Below, piece by piece: positions 9,289 through 20,773 of a stretch of 64,000 bases of DNA (the stretch's first letter is position 1; every line of letters starts with the position of its first letter). Below the pieces are notes generated by a model, which was given only the letters and a program-made list of their open reading frames with translations, had not been told where the DNA came from and did not search any database. The DNA comes from Oopsacas minuta (taxonomy: Eukaryota > Porifera > Hexactinellida > Lyssacinosida > Leucopsacidae). The stretch covers positions 612,370 to 676,369 of the forward strand of contig JAKMXF010000233.1 in NCBI GenBank assembly GCA_024704765.1, in the 5' to 3' direction. The translations under genes and the position numbers were made by a program.

Positions 9289-12200
9289 ATGGATTTTGGT
9301 TCCCAACACGTATATGATTACGCCTGTAGTGATGATGAGGTGATAGCTGAGGATGACTTTTCTAACCCTCTATACGCCAGGTTAGTATATTCACATCTTT
9401 ATTTGTGCCCCTTATAATTGTGTCGGTTGTGTAGTGATGATGAGGACGATTATGATCTACCTGCTCCACCACCACCACCACCACCTGTCAGTTTGGCAGA
9501 AACTGATTATTTAGCTAATATTGCTGGTGAGTTATTTGTATATTTGTTTGTTTGTTTATTTATTTATTTATTTATTTGTTTATTTGTTTACTAACAGCTC
9601 CACCAACCGGTCGTTCAGTATCACCACCAGCAGAGAGACGCAGAAGCTCTAGGAGCTCTCGATTTGCTGCCCTTAACCAAGCTACGGATTCTGGTAACCT
9701 AGCAGAATTACAAACACCCCAAACACAACCTGCCTTAATAATTCCTTCATTTATCCCTCAACGCAGGAAGAAACATGTTACATGGGATATAGGTAAGATC
9801 ATTAATATTCACACCCAATAGGTGACTACAACGGATCATACACGACAATTTCGAACGTCCGTTGGTGAGACTACACCTTGTATTCTATTTTTAGAAGAAA
9901 GAGCCTTATCAGCTGTTCCTCCCTCCACCAGTAAAATTCACAAAATCCGTAAAGCAGATACAAATGTATTATCTATCAATTTTCGTACTCTTAAGGAACC
10001 TAGTGACGTATTCACAGGAGAGGCGGAGTTGTGTACAAATTGTAGATCTGTATTTTCACACCTTTCTGTTCTAACTTGTTCTGGAGAGGATAGTGACAAG
10101 GTTTGTTTGTTTGTTTGTTAATTAGTAGAGCTCATACACGGATTGTCCATGGTATTCGACGCGGTCTCTTGAGACTATCTAGTGAATACATTTTTGGGTG
10201 TTGTGTGTTCGTTTCAACGGTTAATCCGGTGTATTCTATTCTGAATATTTAATCATATTTTGACAAGTTTCTGTATATTTCTTATTATTGATTATTCATA
10301 TTGTTGTTGTTTACAGATATGGAGGTGTGAATATTGTGGACATGAAAATATAGTTGATTTAATGCCAGAAGAAATACCGAAAGATAATGACGTCACGTAT
10401 ATGTTATTACCACCTACTACAAGTGATAATACTAAAACATCTGGTAACCAATCTCTGTTGATATTCTGTATTGATATATCTGGAAGTATGGCTGCTACTA
10501 CTGAGGTAAACAAGTACACAAACAAACAAATAAACATACACAAACAAACAAACATATACAAGTAATCAAACAAATGAACAAACAGATAAGTAAACAGGTA
10601 AACAAACAAACAAACAAACATATTCGTTATAAGCAAGTAATTCTTTACGATCTATAGCAACATTTCCCAACCTTATTCACCCGTATACTACATATACCAA
10701 TATTAACACCTTATAGACCGTAATATATCTTATTGACATCCTGCTGTTTACCACCATGGACAGCAGAACGCTGCCCTAAAGCTTGATATCGGGAGAGGTG
10801 CCCCTAGCACTTATTTACAATTCCATTTACAGATACCCGGTAGTTACCAATTGAAGGAGGACCCATCCTTAGAGGAACTATTAAAGGAAATAGGTCTAAC
10901 AAGACAGGAATATCAAGTACAAGTTACGCATATGAGGCCGGCTGTTACTTATCTGTCTAGACTTAAGAGTTTACAATCAGCTGTTCAGTCACAACTTGAT
11001 CAGCTGACTACTACTGATCCTGATAAGAGAGTTGCTATTATCACATTCAATAATGAGGTTATTTTTAGTAACATTATTCTATAAGGATTATTTGTATTTT
11101 AATTTATTACAATACAAACAAATAAACACAAATAAACAAACAAACAAACAAACAAACTAGTAATATATTTGTAGAGGGTAGTTCTCATTCCTTGACACAC
11201 AAACTAATCTCCCGTTTGGAGTTATAGCTATTCCTTGGGGGTAATATAACATTCCTTGTTGGTGTCCCTCTGTTCCTATCGTGTGTAGGAGATTGCCTTC
11301 TGGAGAGAATATCCGAATTGAGTGAGAGCCTTCATCGCTAATAACAAAGTTGTTAAGTGGATCTAGACAGAAGAAGACAGGGCATAACACATCCATTCCT
11401 TGTCCACAGGTAATGAGGGAGTGCAGCTTGTCTCCCTCTAGGGTTAGCACGTGCATACACGGGTTGTTATCAGGATACAGTACGTACACACGGTCACGTG
11501 ACACTTTAACATCAGATGGTTTTGTCATAGACTGATGAGTAATGTTACGGAGATGGTTCAGGTCTGTGTCGTGTACGCTGATTCTGTTGTTACCGCCATC
11601 TGCTATAAACACGTGACCGATGGGATCTGTTGTTAGTTGTCTATGATTATTGAATTGTCCGTTGTTTGATCCCCTACCGCCTATCTTCCTAACAAGACTC
11701 ATGTCAGTTAGTGTGAATTGGCTTACAGTGCTACCTCCCAAGTAGCTGACATACACATTCTCTCCGTGTACAGCTATACCCCATGGGAAACACAGCTGTC
11801 CTACACCCAGCTGATTGAGGTACTCTCCTGTGTCAGAGAATATCTCTACTCTGTGATTGCCAAGATTAGCCACGAATATTTGGTGTGTATCTTCATGTAT
11901 AGCTATACCTGATGGACAAATCAACTCGCCAGGATCTGAACCTGTCTTTCCAGTAGCAACAGTGAACGTTTGGAATGTAGCATAATCTGGTACTCCTACT
12001 GGTACCTGTACGATCTCTCCTAAACGGGAAATGCTCATTTCTAGGTCACTTGTCTCACACTGCCACTGTAATCGGGTCTCTACGGGAATGTTGTTTCGTA
12101 GGTCTCGCATTTTGTCCTCCATTTCTTGGACAATTCTCTCCCTCATGGACTGGAGGGGATATTCTCTTAATGTTCCTTGGAGTTGTGCTTGTGCCTCGTT

Positions 12201-15200
12201 CAGTTGGTCGATCATTTGTTGTCGTGCGATCTTTGCGGCTCTCTTTTCCTCCCGTGTATTGCGGACTTGCTCCAATAGCTGAACTCTACGGACATTCAGT
12301 AGCTCTATGAGACCATCTATTGTGTAGTTGATGTGTATCTCTATGGGGTCTACGACTTGAGGTACGATTGCGTAACCTTCTGCCATTTTGATAATTGTAG
12401 AATAGTTGAGTTATGAATTGGTTGCTAGGGATAATCTTGTGTATTTATAGCTGTAATATTAATGTTTAATAACAAGTAAACAAACAACAATAATCAGATG
12501 ATGTGAGTATATTTCTTGTTAGAATAAACACGAGGTTATGCAAGTGTTTGTTATTGTGTCTCGTTGCTAGGATACTGTAAGGAATGTGATTGTAAGTTCT
12601 CTTAGTAAACTTATTTTGTATATTTTGCTTTAAGAATTTTCCTATTTTAATTATTTCCCAAATTAGAATTACTTTAATTCTATTTTTAGTAACTAATGCT
12701 TTACATAGCATAGTTGTTCAGTTCTTAAATGGTGACTTTGTATGTGTATATGTTTCGCTCTGCTTTTCACACCTTTAGAGATTAAGACAACAAATTTGGC
12801 ATGTGTACTCGTAGTGACATCTAGTTATGCACCTGACATTTGAATTATTTCAAATGTGTATATATTTCACACCTTTTGACACTTCTGTATATAGCCCTAT
12901 CAGATTGTAGTGTTTACAATTAGACATCAATGCGTAATATAGTTCTGGTGTAGTGTTTGTAATCTAATTAGCTCTGTAATATATTTGTATTGAGGTAGAC
13001 TGTAATTCAAGGCATTTTATTAAAGATGTATACACCTATTTTATCAATTGATTAATCATATTTTCACACCTTTATATCAATATTTTAAATTGTCCTAGTG
13101 ATCCGCTTCCGCCTGCTAATTAGGGGTCGATATAACAAAAGTTTCTTTTGTTATAATGGATATTTAGTAGAATAATATAGTATCTGCACTGGCTGTGATT
13201 TTAGATTTCTGTTGTTGTTTATCTTTCTGTAATCGTGGTGCTTAAGTTCCAGTTCACTTTATTGAATATTTGATTAGGTTAATACGTCACTGAATGAGGG
13301 CTAATTCCTCTACATTCCATACTTTAGGTATCGTTGCTAGGAGACGGTACAAAAGAAGCGCTAATTCTAGCGGGAGATAAGTTATATGAAGAAGAAAGAT
13401 TGTTTGATTGTGGTGCTAATTTCCCTCTTCCTGACGTCATACGGAACACTAGCCAGAAAATAAGCCAAACTCTATGGAGGTAGATATACACACCTAATCC
13501 TCAAGGGGTAACTTAGGTGTTAGATTATGGGATGGAATGTTAGAATGGTTTGGATAGCTGTGATCAGGTTTCACTTTATTTTTGGAGAAAATTTTAAACA
13601 CGAGTGTTAATTTCAATTTGTATATAAAATATTTTTCACAGCTAACTTGGGTAAAATTGATGATACGTATTGGCTAGATCATAGGTGTGAAAATGTGTAT
13701 TTTTATAGTTTGAGGGACAATGGACAGACAGCATTAGGACCTGCCTTAGTGTGTGCTATCGCTATGGCATCAAGAGGTCCACCTGGATCAAGAGTTATTA
13801 TTTGTACAGACGGATTAGCAAATATTGGTAAGTAACAAGGTGTTTATGAGTATTTAGGTGTCTTACACAAATATGACACTTATGTAGGTGTTGGACAGCT
13901 AGAGGACATATCAACACCTGATAAACTGATGGAGGCTCAGACCTATTACGAGCATATATCTAAGGTTGCTAATGAAAAGGGTGTTACTGTAAGTGTGCTA
14001 ACTATTTCTGGAGCAGAGTGTCGTATACTAGAGCTTGGACAGGTGGCAGACAAGACCAATGGAGAGGTAAGGGAGGGAGGATACGATGTCATACAAGTCT
14101 ATGAAATACGAATAGAACTTTTGAATTCACACCTTATACTGATTAAGGGGCAGAACCTCTTGTACTTACAGTATCATATTTAGGTAGAGAGGGTGAATCC
14201 TGTAAACTTGATGGATGGATTCAGTAGCATTCTTGCTAAACCTATCCTAGCAACCAATGTTTCTATTAGACTAACTCTACATTCCAAGCTGTACTTAAGG
14301 TAACTAGGAACTATACGAATGAGATTTAGAGCTATCAAATCTGATTGGTTGAGACATTTGACTTAAATATTCCACATATTTGTTATCATATGTTGTTGCT
14401 AGGGAACCAGGACAATCTGACAACTCTTGTGTAGAAAGGAATGTTGGGAATGTTACAGAGGATTCGGAACTAACATTTGAATATGGAATTAGGAAAAAAC
14501 AGAAATTAGAAACTGAACCACTAATTGTATTAGAACCGGAACCAACTATTAAACCAGAAGCAGAACTATTGGTAGTACCTGAACCAACCAATGTTGAATC
14601 GGAACCGACGAAAGAAACTGATCCTAAACCCAAGGAATTGGGTGCTACAGGTAAAATTGACGCCAGGGGGCAAATAATAACACCCTCCCCCGAGAGTAAC
14701 AACTTACATATGACTGCTGTAACATATACATTCCATCATGTAGCCGGCGTAACCAAGAAGAGCTCATCACTAGTGATAGAGGGTAAGGAACATCTACCAT
14801 TTCAACTACAGATATCATATACAGCTAAGGATGGATCTAAGTGTATGAGAGTTATGACACAAGCAATGCCTGTTACTAAAAATAGGGAAGAAGCTGAAAA
14901 GAGTAAGTGTTTGTTTGTTTGTATGTATGATTATTGTTCAGCTGCACAATTTCGTTACAGTAACAGTTGTTTGCATGTTTGTCCACCCTAGCTTCAAACC
15001 TTGATGTATTACAAACACACGTAATAAGATCAACAGCTGATATGGCTCTGAAAGGAGACTTCTCAAATCCCCGCTTAAAATGTTTATCTAATCAGAAGAT
15101 GGTATACAGAATAGGAAATAACTATAACAGGAAGAAGGAGTATAGAGCATGGTCTAGTAATGTAGCTCAAACTGAAAACTCATTGTTCTCTGCTCAAAAG

Positions 15201-16033
15201 GTACATTCCATTCTTGTTGCTAGGTAACCTTAGGCAGACATGCTGTCAATACATTTGCATTTGCTCTAACAAAGATTATACAAATACCCGCTTATGTAGA
15301 AGTGTTAAATCATACAAATATGGTGTTAAAGTAACAGCTGTTAACTGTATTTAAATACTTTTCATGGGATCAAATACATATATTGTTTATAGCAAGAAGA
15401 AGCCACGTTTGGAAGGAGACTTAGCGATTCTGGAGGTGACAGTGATGATGAGTTGGACATGTTCTCTGTGGATAGATCCTCTAAAAAGGTAGATTACATT
15501 CAGAGTGAACCATGGATACACGGGGCACGATTCGGCTAATAACCAATCGCTATAGCTAATCCCAATTTTTTGATTTTTGGTTCTCATAATGTGTGATTGG
15601 TCATGTGTTACCAATAGTGATCGTGTACATGAATATGCGTATATATGTAAATTCTATTTTTAGCTATCAAAGATCTCCAAGAAAGCTAAGAAAGCTCAGG
15701 TTAGAGCTTCTTCTACAATGACTGATACTTTTTCAGAGAATTTATATAAAGTACGTTGCTATTATTAATATTTTCACACCTTTTGATATGCTAACTGGTG
15801 CAAAACTTCAAAAATTCTTACACAATAATAAGTTACACAAGTATAAAAGTAAAATTTATTGTATAAATGCATTTTATTCAACCAAATACGTTGCTATGGA
15901 ATAACCTTGTCAGTACATGTACAAGACACAAAAATTAATTCTGAATTCTTGGCGCCTCAGCCCGCGTGAAATATTCTATAAATAGTATCATGATTTGTTC
16001 TATTTTTAGGCTAAGAAGAAGTCCTGTAAATAA
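9289..16033 (+). CDS. von Willebrand A-domain protein with Sec23/24-like zinc finger
   Basis: At least 14 exons can be chained from ATG 9289 (9289-9380, 9435-9526, 9598-9792, 9895-10100, 10317-10505, 10833-11058, 13328-13479, 13642-13827, 13888-14067, 14184-14299, 14403-14902, 14992-15200, 15393-15488, 15664-15750, 16010-16033). Order: acidic/proline-rich N-terminus, basic SR stretch, a four-cysteine zinc site (CTNC then CEYC), a VWA domain with the MIDAS motif DISGS, a helical insert, the rest of the VWA (VIICTDGLANIG), an EP-rich linker and a lysine-rich tail AKKKSCK. The layout resembles the VWA half of circularly permuted Ras proteins (CPRas1), but I see no Ras domain. The join from 13479 to 13642 is out of frame by one base, so a tiny exon or sequence error is possible. 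NHL copy 3 lies inside the 2.3-kb intron. Likely intracellular; exact role unknown. Confidence 0.75.
11100..11156 (-). repeat. TTTG tail of NHL copy 3
   Basis: On the minus strand TTTG units begin one base after the stop codon and grade into TTTA/TTTG, then AT-rich DNA unrelated to the flanks of copies 1 and 2. The tract marks the 3' limit of homology. Confidence 0.75.
11157..12386 (-). CDS. Coiled-coil plus NHL beta-propeller protein (copy 3), nested
   Basis: A single exon of 409 codons, the same length as copy 2 at 1801-3030 and about 88% identical by eye at protein level. Domains are the same: N-terminal coiled coil and an NHL propeller, with no RING or B-box. It lies antisense inside an intron of the VWA gene. 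The ATG at 12386 is preceded by the same roughly 270-bp upstream block as copy 2, including TATAAATA (minus strand, 12449-12442). The stop is followed at once by TTTG repeats (11123-11156, seen as CAAA on the plus strand); homology with copy 2 ends there. Replacements relative to copy 2 cluster in loops, for example the five residues after YVS and the three after QFN. The intact frame argues for a functional gene. Confidence 0.88.
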   Translation of the reverse strand: MAEGYAIVPQVVDPIEIHINYTIDGLIELLNVRRVQLLEQVRNTREEKRAAKIARQQMIDQLNEAQAQLQGTLREYPLQSMRERIVQEMEDKMRDLRNNIPVETRLQWQCETSDLEMSISRLGEIVQVPVGVPDYATFQTFTVATGKTGSDPGELICPSGIAIHEDTHQIFVANLGNHRVEIFSDTGEYLNQLGVGQLCFPWGIAVHGENVYVSYLGGSTVSQFTLTDMSLVRKIGGRGSNNGQFNNHRQLTTDPIGHVFIADGGNNRISVHDTDLNHLRNITHQSMTKPSDVKVSRDRVYVLYPDNNPCMHVLTLEGDKLHSLITCGQGMDVLCPVFFCLDPLNNFVISDEGSHSIRIFSPEGNLLHTIGTEGHQQGMLYYPQGIAITPNGRLVCVSRNENYPLQIYY

Positions 16034-16270
16034 CCTAGTAACTAAGCTGGTATTTTGGAATGTATAAATACATCTTTTCGGATTTGATAACAAAAGCGAT
16101 TTTTACATGTTTAATACACACATGTATGTTGTTTGAGTTATTTTATTGAAGAAATGGGTAGGGGTATAGAATATGATATATATATATATACGAGGATTTT
16201 ATGTTGATAATGCAATATTTGTAAATATAAATTGTTTGTTGTTGTAAACAAATAAGTAAATAATAGCTAA

Positions 16271-17861
16271 ATGCATTCACCAGATCCTGTTATACCCTAT
16301 CAAGGTGTGATACCTCCCCATATCCCATCAAAGATAAGACCAAAAGACATACCAATAGAGACTAAGGAGGAACATAACTTTCCAATCTATCAGACCCAAG
16401 AGGAATCTTTGTCACCTGTCAAGGAAAATGGCGCCAAAACACATTTGAATATTAAACTAAATAAATTACGCAATCAACAGAAAACTCGCTCTGTTGACGA
16501 CGAGACGGAGATTAGCAATGCTACGGTGGAGTCTAAACGCATGATTAAGCGTTCTACATCTGACAAGTTCAGGGAACAAAAGTTGACAGCTTCGGAGCTC
16601 TTCCAATCACCTGTCCAACAGGAGAGAGACCAATTCACACTAGCTAATCAAAATGCAGTGTTTGGACTCAAACCATCCTATCCAGTAAGCACTCATGGTC
16701 CTGTTGGTAACTATGGTTACGATAGAAAAATTCGGTCTCATAACATTTCTGAAGAATCAAGTGAATCTGGATTTTACACGAATAGTCAACATTCCACAAA
16801 CTCTGCACATAACAACGAAATTCAGTCAAACGGTCAATTGAATTGTGAGATTATTGATAGACCGCCTTCCATTACCTTTGAAAACGAAGTTCCTTGCATG
16901 GCAACCGGACAGGGTGATAGGAATCTGAATGAATTACAGCTGGAACAAACTATTCGTCCTAATTTAATTAATCCAGGTTATGAGCCTATTTATGAAAACT
17001 TCCCTCCACGATCTGTAAGCCAATCAGATTCATTCCTGGAAGATGAAGTGCTACGACTGAGAAGTCTCTTAAAGAGAATTGGTAAGATCAGTGAAATAGA
17101 GCAGATATACAAAGAATTGAAAAGTCAGAAGAATACTATTCTGCTACTGGAACTAAAGAATGAGAAGTTGAGAAGAGATAACAGGATATTAACAAGTGAG
17201 TAAACAAACAAACTAATAAAGTTAACTTACGTTATATCGAAGCTCAAAGAACTGTGATAATTACTTCCATAACACTTCTGAAGTGTTACTTTAACGCCAT
17301 ATTTGTATAATTTCTATATAAGCGGGTATTTCTATAACGGAAGTTGAATGTAGTAAACAAAATTTATGTATTTTGTATTTAGATGATTCGGTGCAAAAGG
17401 AACAACTCAATCAAGCAAATATACTTAAAGTTAATCAGCTGATTGAACAGAATAGAATACTTCAAAATTATTACCAGCCTAGCAACCCTCAGTCATGGAA
17501 ATATGTGCCTAATCAACCGCAACCATACCTATCACCACCAGTGGATGTTCATAGACAATATGAGCCAAGAAATGAGGTCAGGACTAGACAAGGTGGGTGC
17601 GACTATTAGAAACATCTTTTCTCGCATAATTTGAATGTGTTAATATCTATTTTAGAACCTCCACCAATAGAATCTCACAGAATAAGTTACACAGACTCAG
17701 ACTACTATCAACCCTCAACTCATCGTCCTAACCAATCAGATTACAGGATTCCCAGAAGTTTACCTAATCATAGAGGAATAACTAACTATTCTGACATTCC
17801 ATTGAATCCCCATAACAACGGAAGTTATCCCGCTTCACACGATCCTAAAGGCTCGAGATGA
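16271..17861 (+). CDS. Unknown protein with coiled coil and tyrosine/proline-rich tail
   Basis: Three exons: 16271 to about 17200 (donor gtgagt), about 17382-17591 and about 17656-17861 (TGA). The N-terminal 210 residues are hydrophilic and probably disordered, with Ser/Lys clusters (KRMIKRSTSDKFREQK). A motif YEPIYENFPPR precedes a coiled coil of about 80 residues (DEVLRLRSLLKRIGKI through NEKLRRDNRIL, continuing into exon 2 as NQANILKVNQLIEQNRIL). The C-terminus is rich in Tyr, Pro and Asn (PPIESHRISYTDSDYYQP). No membrane segment or catalytic motif is seen. It could be a cytoskeletal or junctional scaffold. I do not recognise an orthologue. The ATG is the first in frame and has a stop upstream. 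Confidence 0.65.
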
Positions 17862-19233
17862 TTGGTCAATTAATCTCATTATTTCAAGAGAATATCAAAT
17901 TCCTAATAACTCTATTGGTTGCTAGGGTATAACTTTATTAGATTAGTTGTAAATAACAACAAATTTAATGCAAAATATTTGTTTACAAATCATTAATCAT
18001 AAATTACAAATACAACTCAACAAATAAATTAATATATTCTAGCATTCCTGTCTGCATTATTGTTGCTAGGAATTGAAATATTTGTAAATCGCTGAGTAGT
18101 CATTTTAGGTGTGAAAATATGATTAATCTCATAATTGATATAGTCATGTTACCATACTATTAGCTATAAATTTTGTAAGATTAGAAATATTAAACATTTC
18201 TAATAAATGTGGTAAAGTAATAAATAGAAGTCAGCTATGAACCATGGATAATATCAATCATTTATATTATGTGAAAGATATGGATGATTCTATTTGCATA
18301 CTGCAATATTCTCTTTATTGTGTCGCTCTGCCACTAAAATGGCATGCCACGACACAAATTTTTTTTCATATAATTGCATATCAACTTAGTTTGCTAGGTT
18401 TCTCACTCCAAGATAAATCTAATCAAAGATGTTTATAGTTCAATTCCTTTATTAACACCCAATCAGATGCGATATATTTCGCGTTAGTTCCATATCTATT
18501 GTTCTCTGATTCCGCCAATCAGATGACGTAGTGTTGTAACTGATAGCTTAAATATTCTTTGAATATTTGGCTTCTTCTTGGCAACCGATTATATTGTTGG
18601 AATTTCATAATCAGCTGTTTGTGTAAATACTGTAGCATATGCTTAATCGCATCAAAATGTCCTTATACCGATGTGACCTCTTAAGCGCGTATTCTATTAA
18701 ATCTCACAACATTCCTCAAATATTTGTAATTTACAAATAAGAATTCCAATTGAATATTTCATTGAATATTTTAACCAATTATAGTCACATTCCTTACATT
18801 CCATCGTTACTAGGGTAATACCAAAATTGGATCATTATAAAGTGTCGAATAGCTCTTGACGTGAATTAATGAGACAATCCAAATTGGAACAGTCCAATGA
18901 GCTCTTAATTAGTTAATTAGTTCCAGTAGACAGCCAAAGTTAGAGTTAGTTCTAAATGTTTGAGTAAAATTTATGAACTTTAATGAACCCAGCTGATTAG
19001 ATATAAGAGGGTGATTCTGGCGCCTAATTGTGTAACTGATAATGGAAAGTTCAGCCAATCATATTAGCTTCTAACTAACATTCCAAATAATAAAATAGTT
19101 GCCATGTTACTCAATTTCTGAGGTGATAAACTTTGTAATTAATTCAAAGAAATAAACAGTTTAAAATATAAACAACAACACAAGGTTAATAAGGTGTTAA
19201 GTGGTAGGGTTTGGGTATTTGGGCGCTAAATTC
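17862..19233. other. Intergenic region, nothing coding supported
   Basis: AT-rich DNA between two convergent genes. It contains the compound word AGGTGTGAA plus ATGATTAATC at 18107, GTTGCTAGG words near 17926 and 18061, and a GGCGCC at about 19020. The 64-codon ORF at 18244 has no recognisable features and is not called. Confidence 0.5.
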
Positions 19234-20366
19234 TTAACATCTGTTACAAAAACATTTTGTTACAATTGGAACTGTAATTAATCTGTTACCATGGTTACCA
19301 CAAGTATGTTTGATCAATTTTTCTCTAATTTTTGGTTGACAACATAAAACTTCATTATTTCTGTTGCTACATTCCTGAGGACAATTATTGGTTACTAGGG
19401 ACAGGGGTCTAATACTGACACATTCTTGTGTTTCATGGAAAGTTAGATTTCTGTAACCACAGGTATGTAGAACAGCTGTATATTCTATAGATTTACACAT
19501 TGTACATTCCATACTGGTTGGATCGTTGCTACAGGATAGTTGACAGTCAATAGGTGTTAATAAGTGGTTCCTACAGGCGACAACTTGATCACCTTCTAGC
19601 CATATGTCACCTTCTCTCTTCAATCCATTATCTGTCCTGCAAGCACTCACTAGAACATAGTTAGATAGTAAAAATTGGATTGTTTAGTTGTTTGTATACT
19701 CATATTACCTTTACAAACAGGACAGCATTGATCCTTATCCTCTATTTCCCAACAAGGTAGATTAGTACCACATTCCTTAGCTCTACACCTAGCAACAGAA
19801 TCTGTATCACATACACATTCCGTACATGTGTCACTCTGCCACTTCGCACCTATCTCATATAGCTGCGTATTGTGTATGCAGTATTCTATCAATGAAATAG
19901 TCTTATTCCTTCTATCTATAAGAAATGTAAATAATTAAATGTTTGTCTGTTTGTTGTTGTTATTATTTACAACTAACCTGAACACACAGGACAACATTCC
20001 CCTTCAGGAATATACACATCTTGACAGGTGTCAATAACAGGACATCTTATTTCCTGACAAATAATAACACCACCCTCACAGCGACACTTTTTACAAGTTC
20101 CATCTTTGAATACTTCTCCCTCAATATATGACACCTCTTTGTAGACACATTTCAGGTCTGACACATCTAAACAAATATGTAAACAAGTAAACAAATGCGT
20201 AAACAAGTAAATGTTGTTGTTGTTGTTGTTGTTGTTTTTACTGTACAGCTGAACACCGCTAATTTTACTTACCACTTTCCACAGAAATTGTAATAACTGA
20301 AGACTGTATTGCAGCTGGAACAGCTGTTCTTATCAAAATAACAATTAATATAATTCTTAACAACAT
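19234..20366 (-). CDS. Secreted VWC-repeat protein with C-terminal cystine-knot-like domain
   Basis: Four exons join in frame. Exon 1 (from ATG 20366) encodes a hydrophobic signal peptide, LLRIILIVILIRTAVPAA. Exon 2 is a von Willebrand C module (CKKCRCEGGVIICQ with a CCPVC end). Exon 3 is a second VWC (CTECVCDTDSVARCR with CCPVC). Exon 4 starts with a third cysteine-rich segment and ends with a cystine-knot-like region (CGYRNLTFHETQECVSIRPL through CFCNRC at the stop). VWC modules commonly bind BMP/TGF-beta ligands and C-terminal knots mediate dimerisation, so an extracellular growth-factor modulator or matrix protein is likely. It is compact for such proteins, about 300 residues. The overall architecture recalls the C-terminal ends of mucins and vWF, so a small mucin-like relative is an alternative. 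Confidence 0.78.
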
Positions 20367-20773
20367 TAGTGTAAACAAACTTGTTACTAAATATAGATTT
20401 TATTGTTATTATTATTATTTCTCAATTTATCTTCTATATATACTATATCATATCTTGACAACCAAACTACACGTAAGAATGTGTGTTCTATTATTAGAAC
20501 ACTATGGATATATAGAGATACTTCTATAAGGATGTGTGTTAGTGTACCATGGATAATTGTTAATACAACTGTAAGATACTCAAAGGTGTGAAATGGGACA
20601 CTTGCCAACCCTTCCTTAATAGGCTAAAATCGCCTTTGATAGATGTAAAACTGAAATAAAACAAATCAGGACACAATTTATATCCGACACTTCATACATT
20701 CCTCTTACACATCTTATTGTTACTATAAATAGAACTGTGGATATATTTAGCTATTTTGAGTATTAACTGACCA
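20367..20773. other. Intergenic, divergent promoter region
   Basis: About 400 bp between the VWC gene (-) and the phosphatase gene (+). It has a GTT/ATT run near 20403-20420, an AGGTGTGAA at 20584 and a CCATGGAT word at about 20549. No gene is seen. Confidence 0.45.

Larger units (their letters stand above)
11059..13327 (+). other. Large intron hosting NHL copy 3
   Basis: This 2.3-kb intron is roughly ten times longer than its neighbours, and about 1.5 kb of it is the NHL unit on the opposite strand. The remainder (about 12660-13327) is AT-rich, with AGGTGTGAA-type words at 12766, 12866 and 13063 and a TGATTAATCA at 13049. Confidence 0.7.

Noticed and set aside
12641-12658. Possible target-site duplication flanking NHL copy 3 (TATTTTAATT-like on both sides)
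   Set aside because: The right-hand sequence is also present upstream of copy 2, so it lies inside the duplicated unit rather than flanking it.
14304-14702. Minus-strand 132-codon ORF
   Set aside because: Antisense of the EP-rich exon of the VWA gene; composition only.
18244-18438. 64-codon plus-strand ORF
   Set aside because: No domain, no splice context, AT-rich composition; expected by chance.
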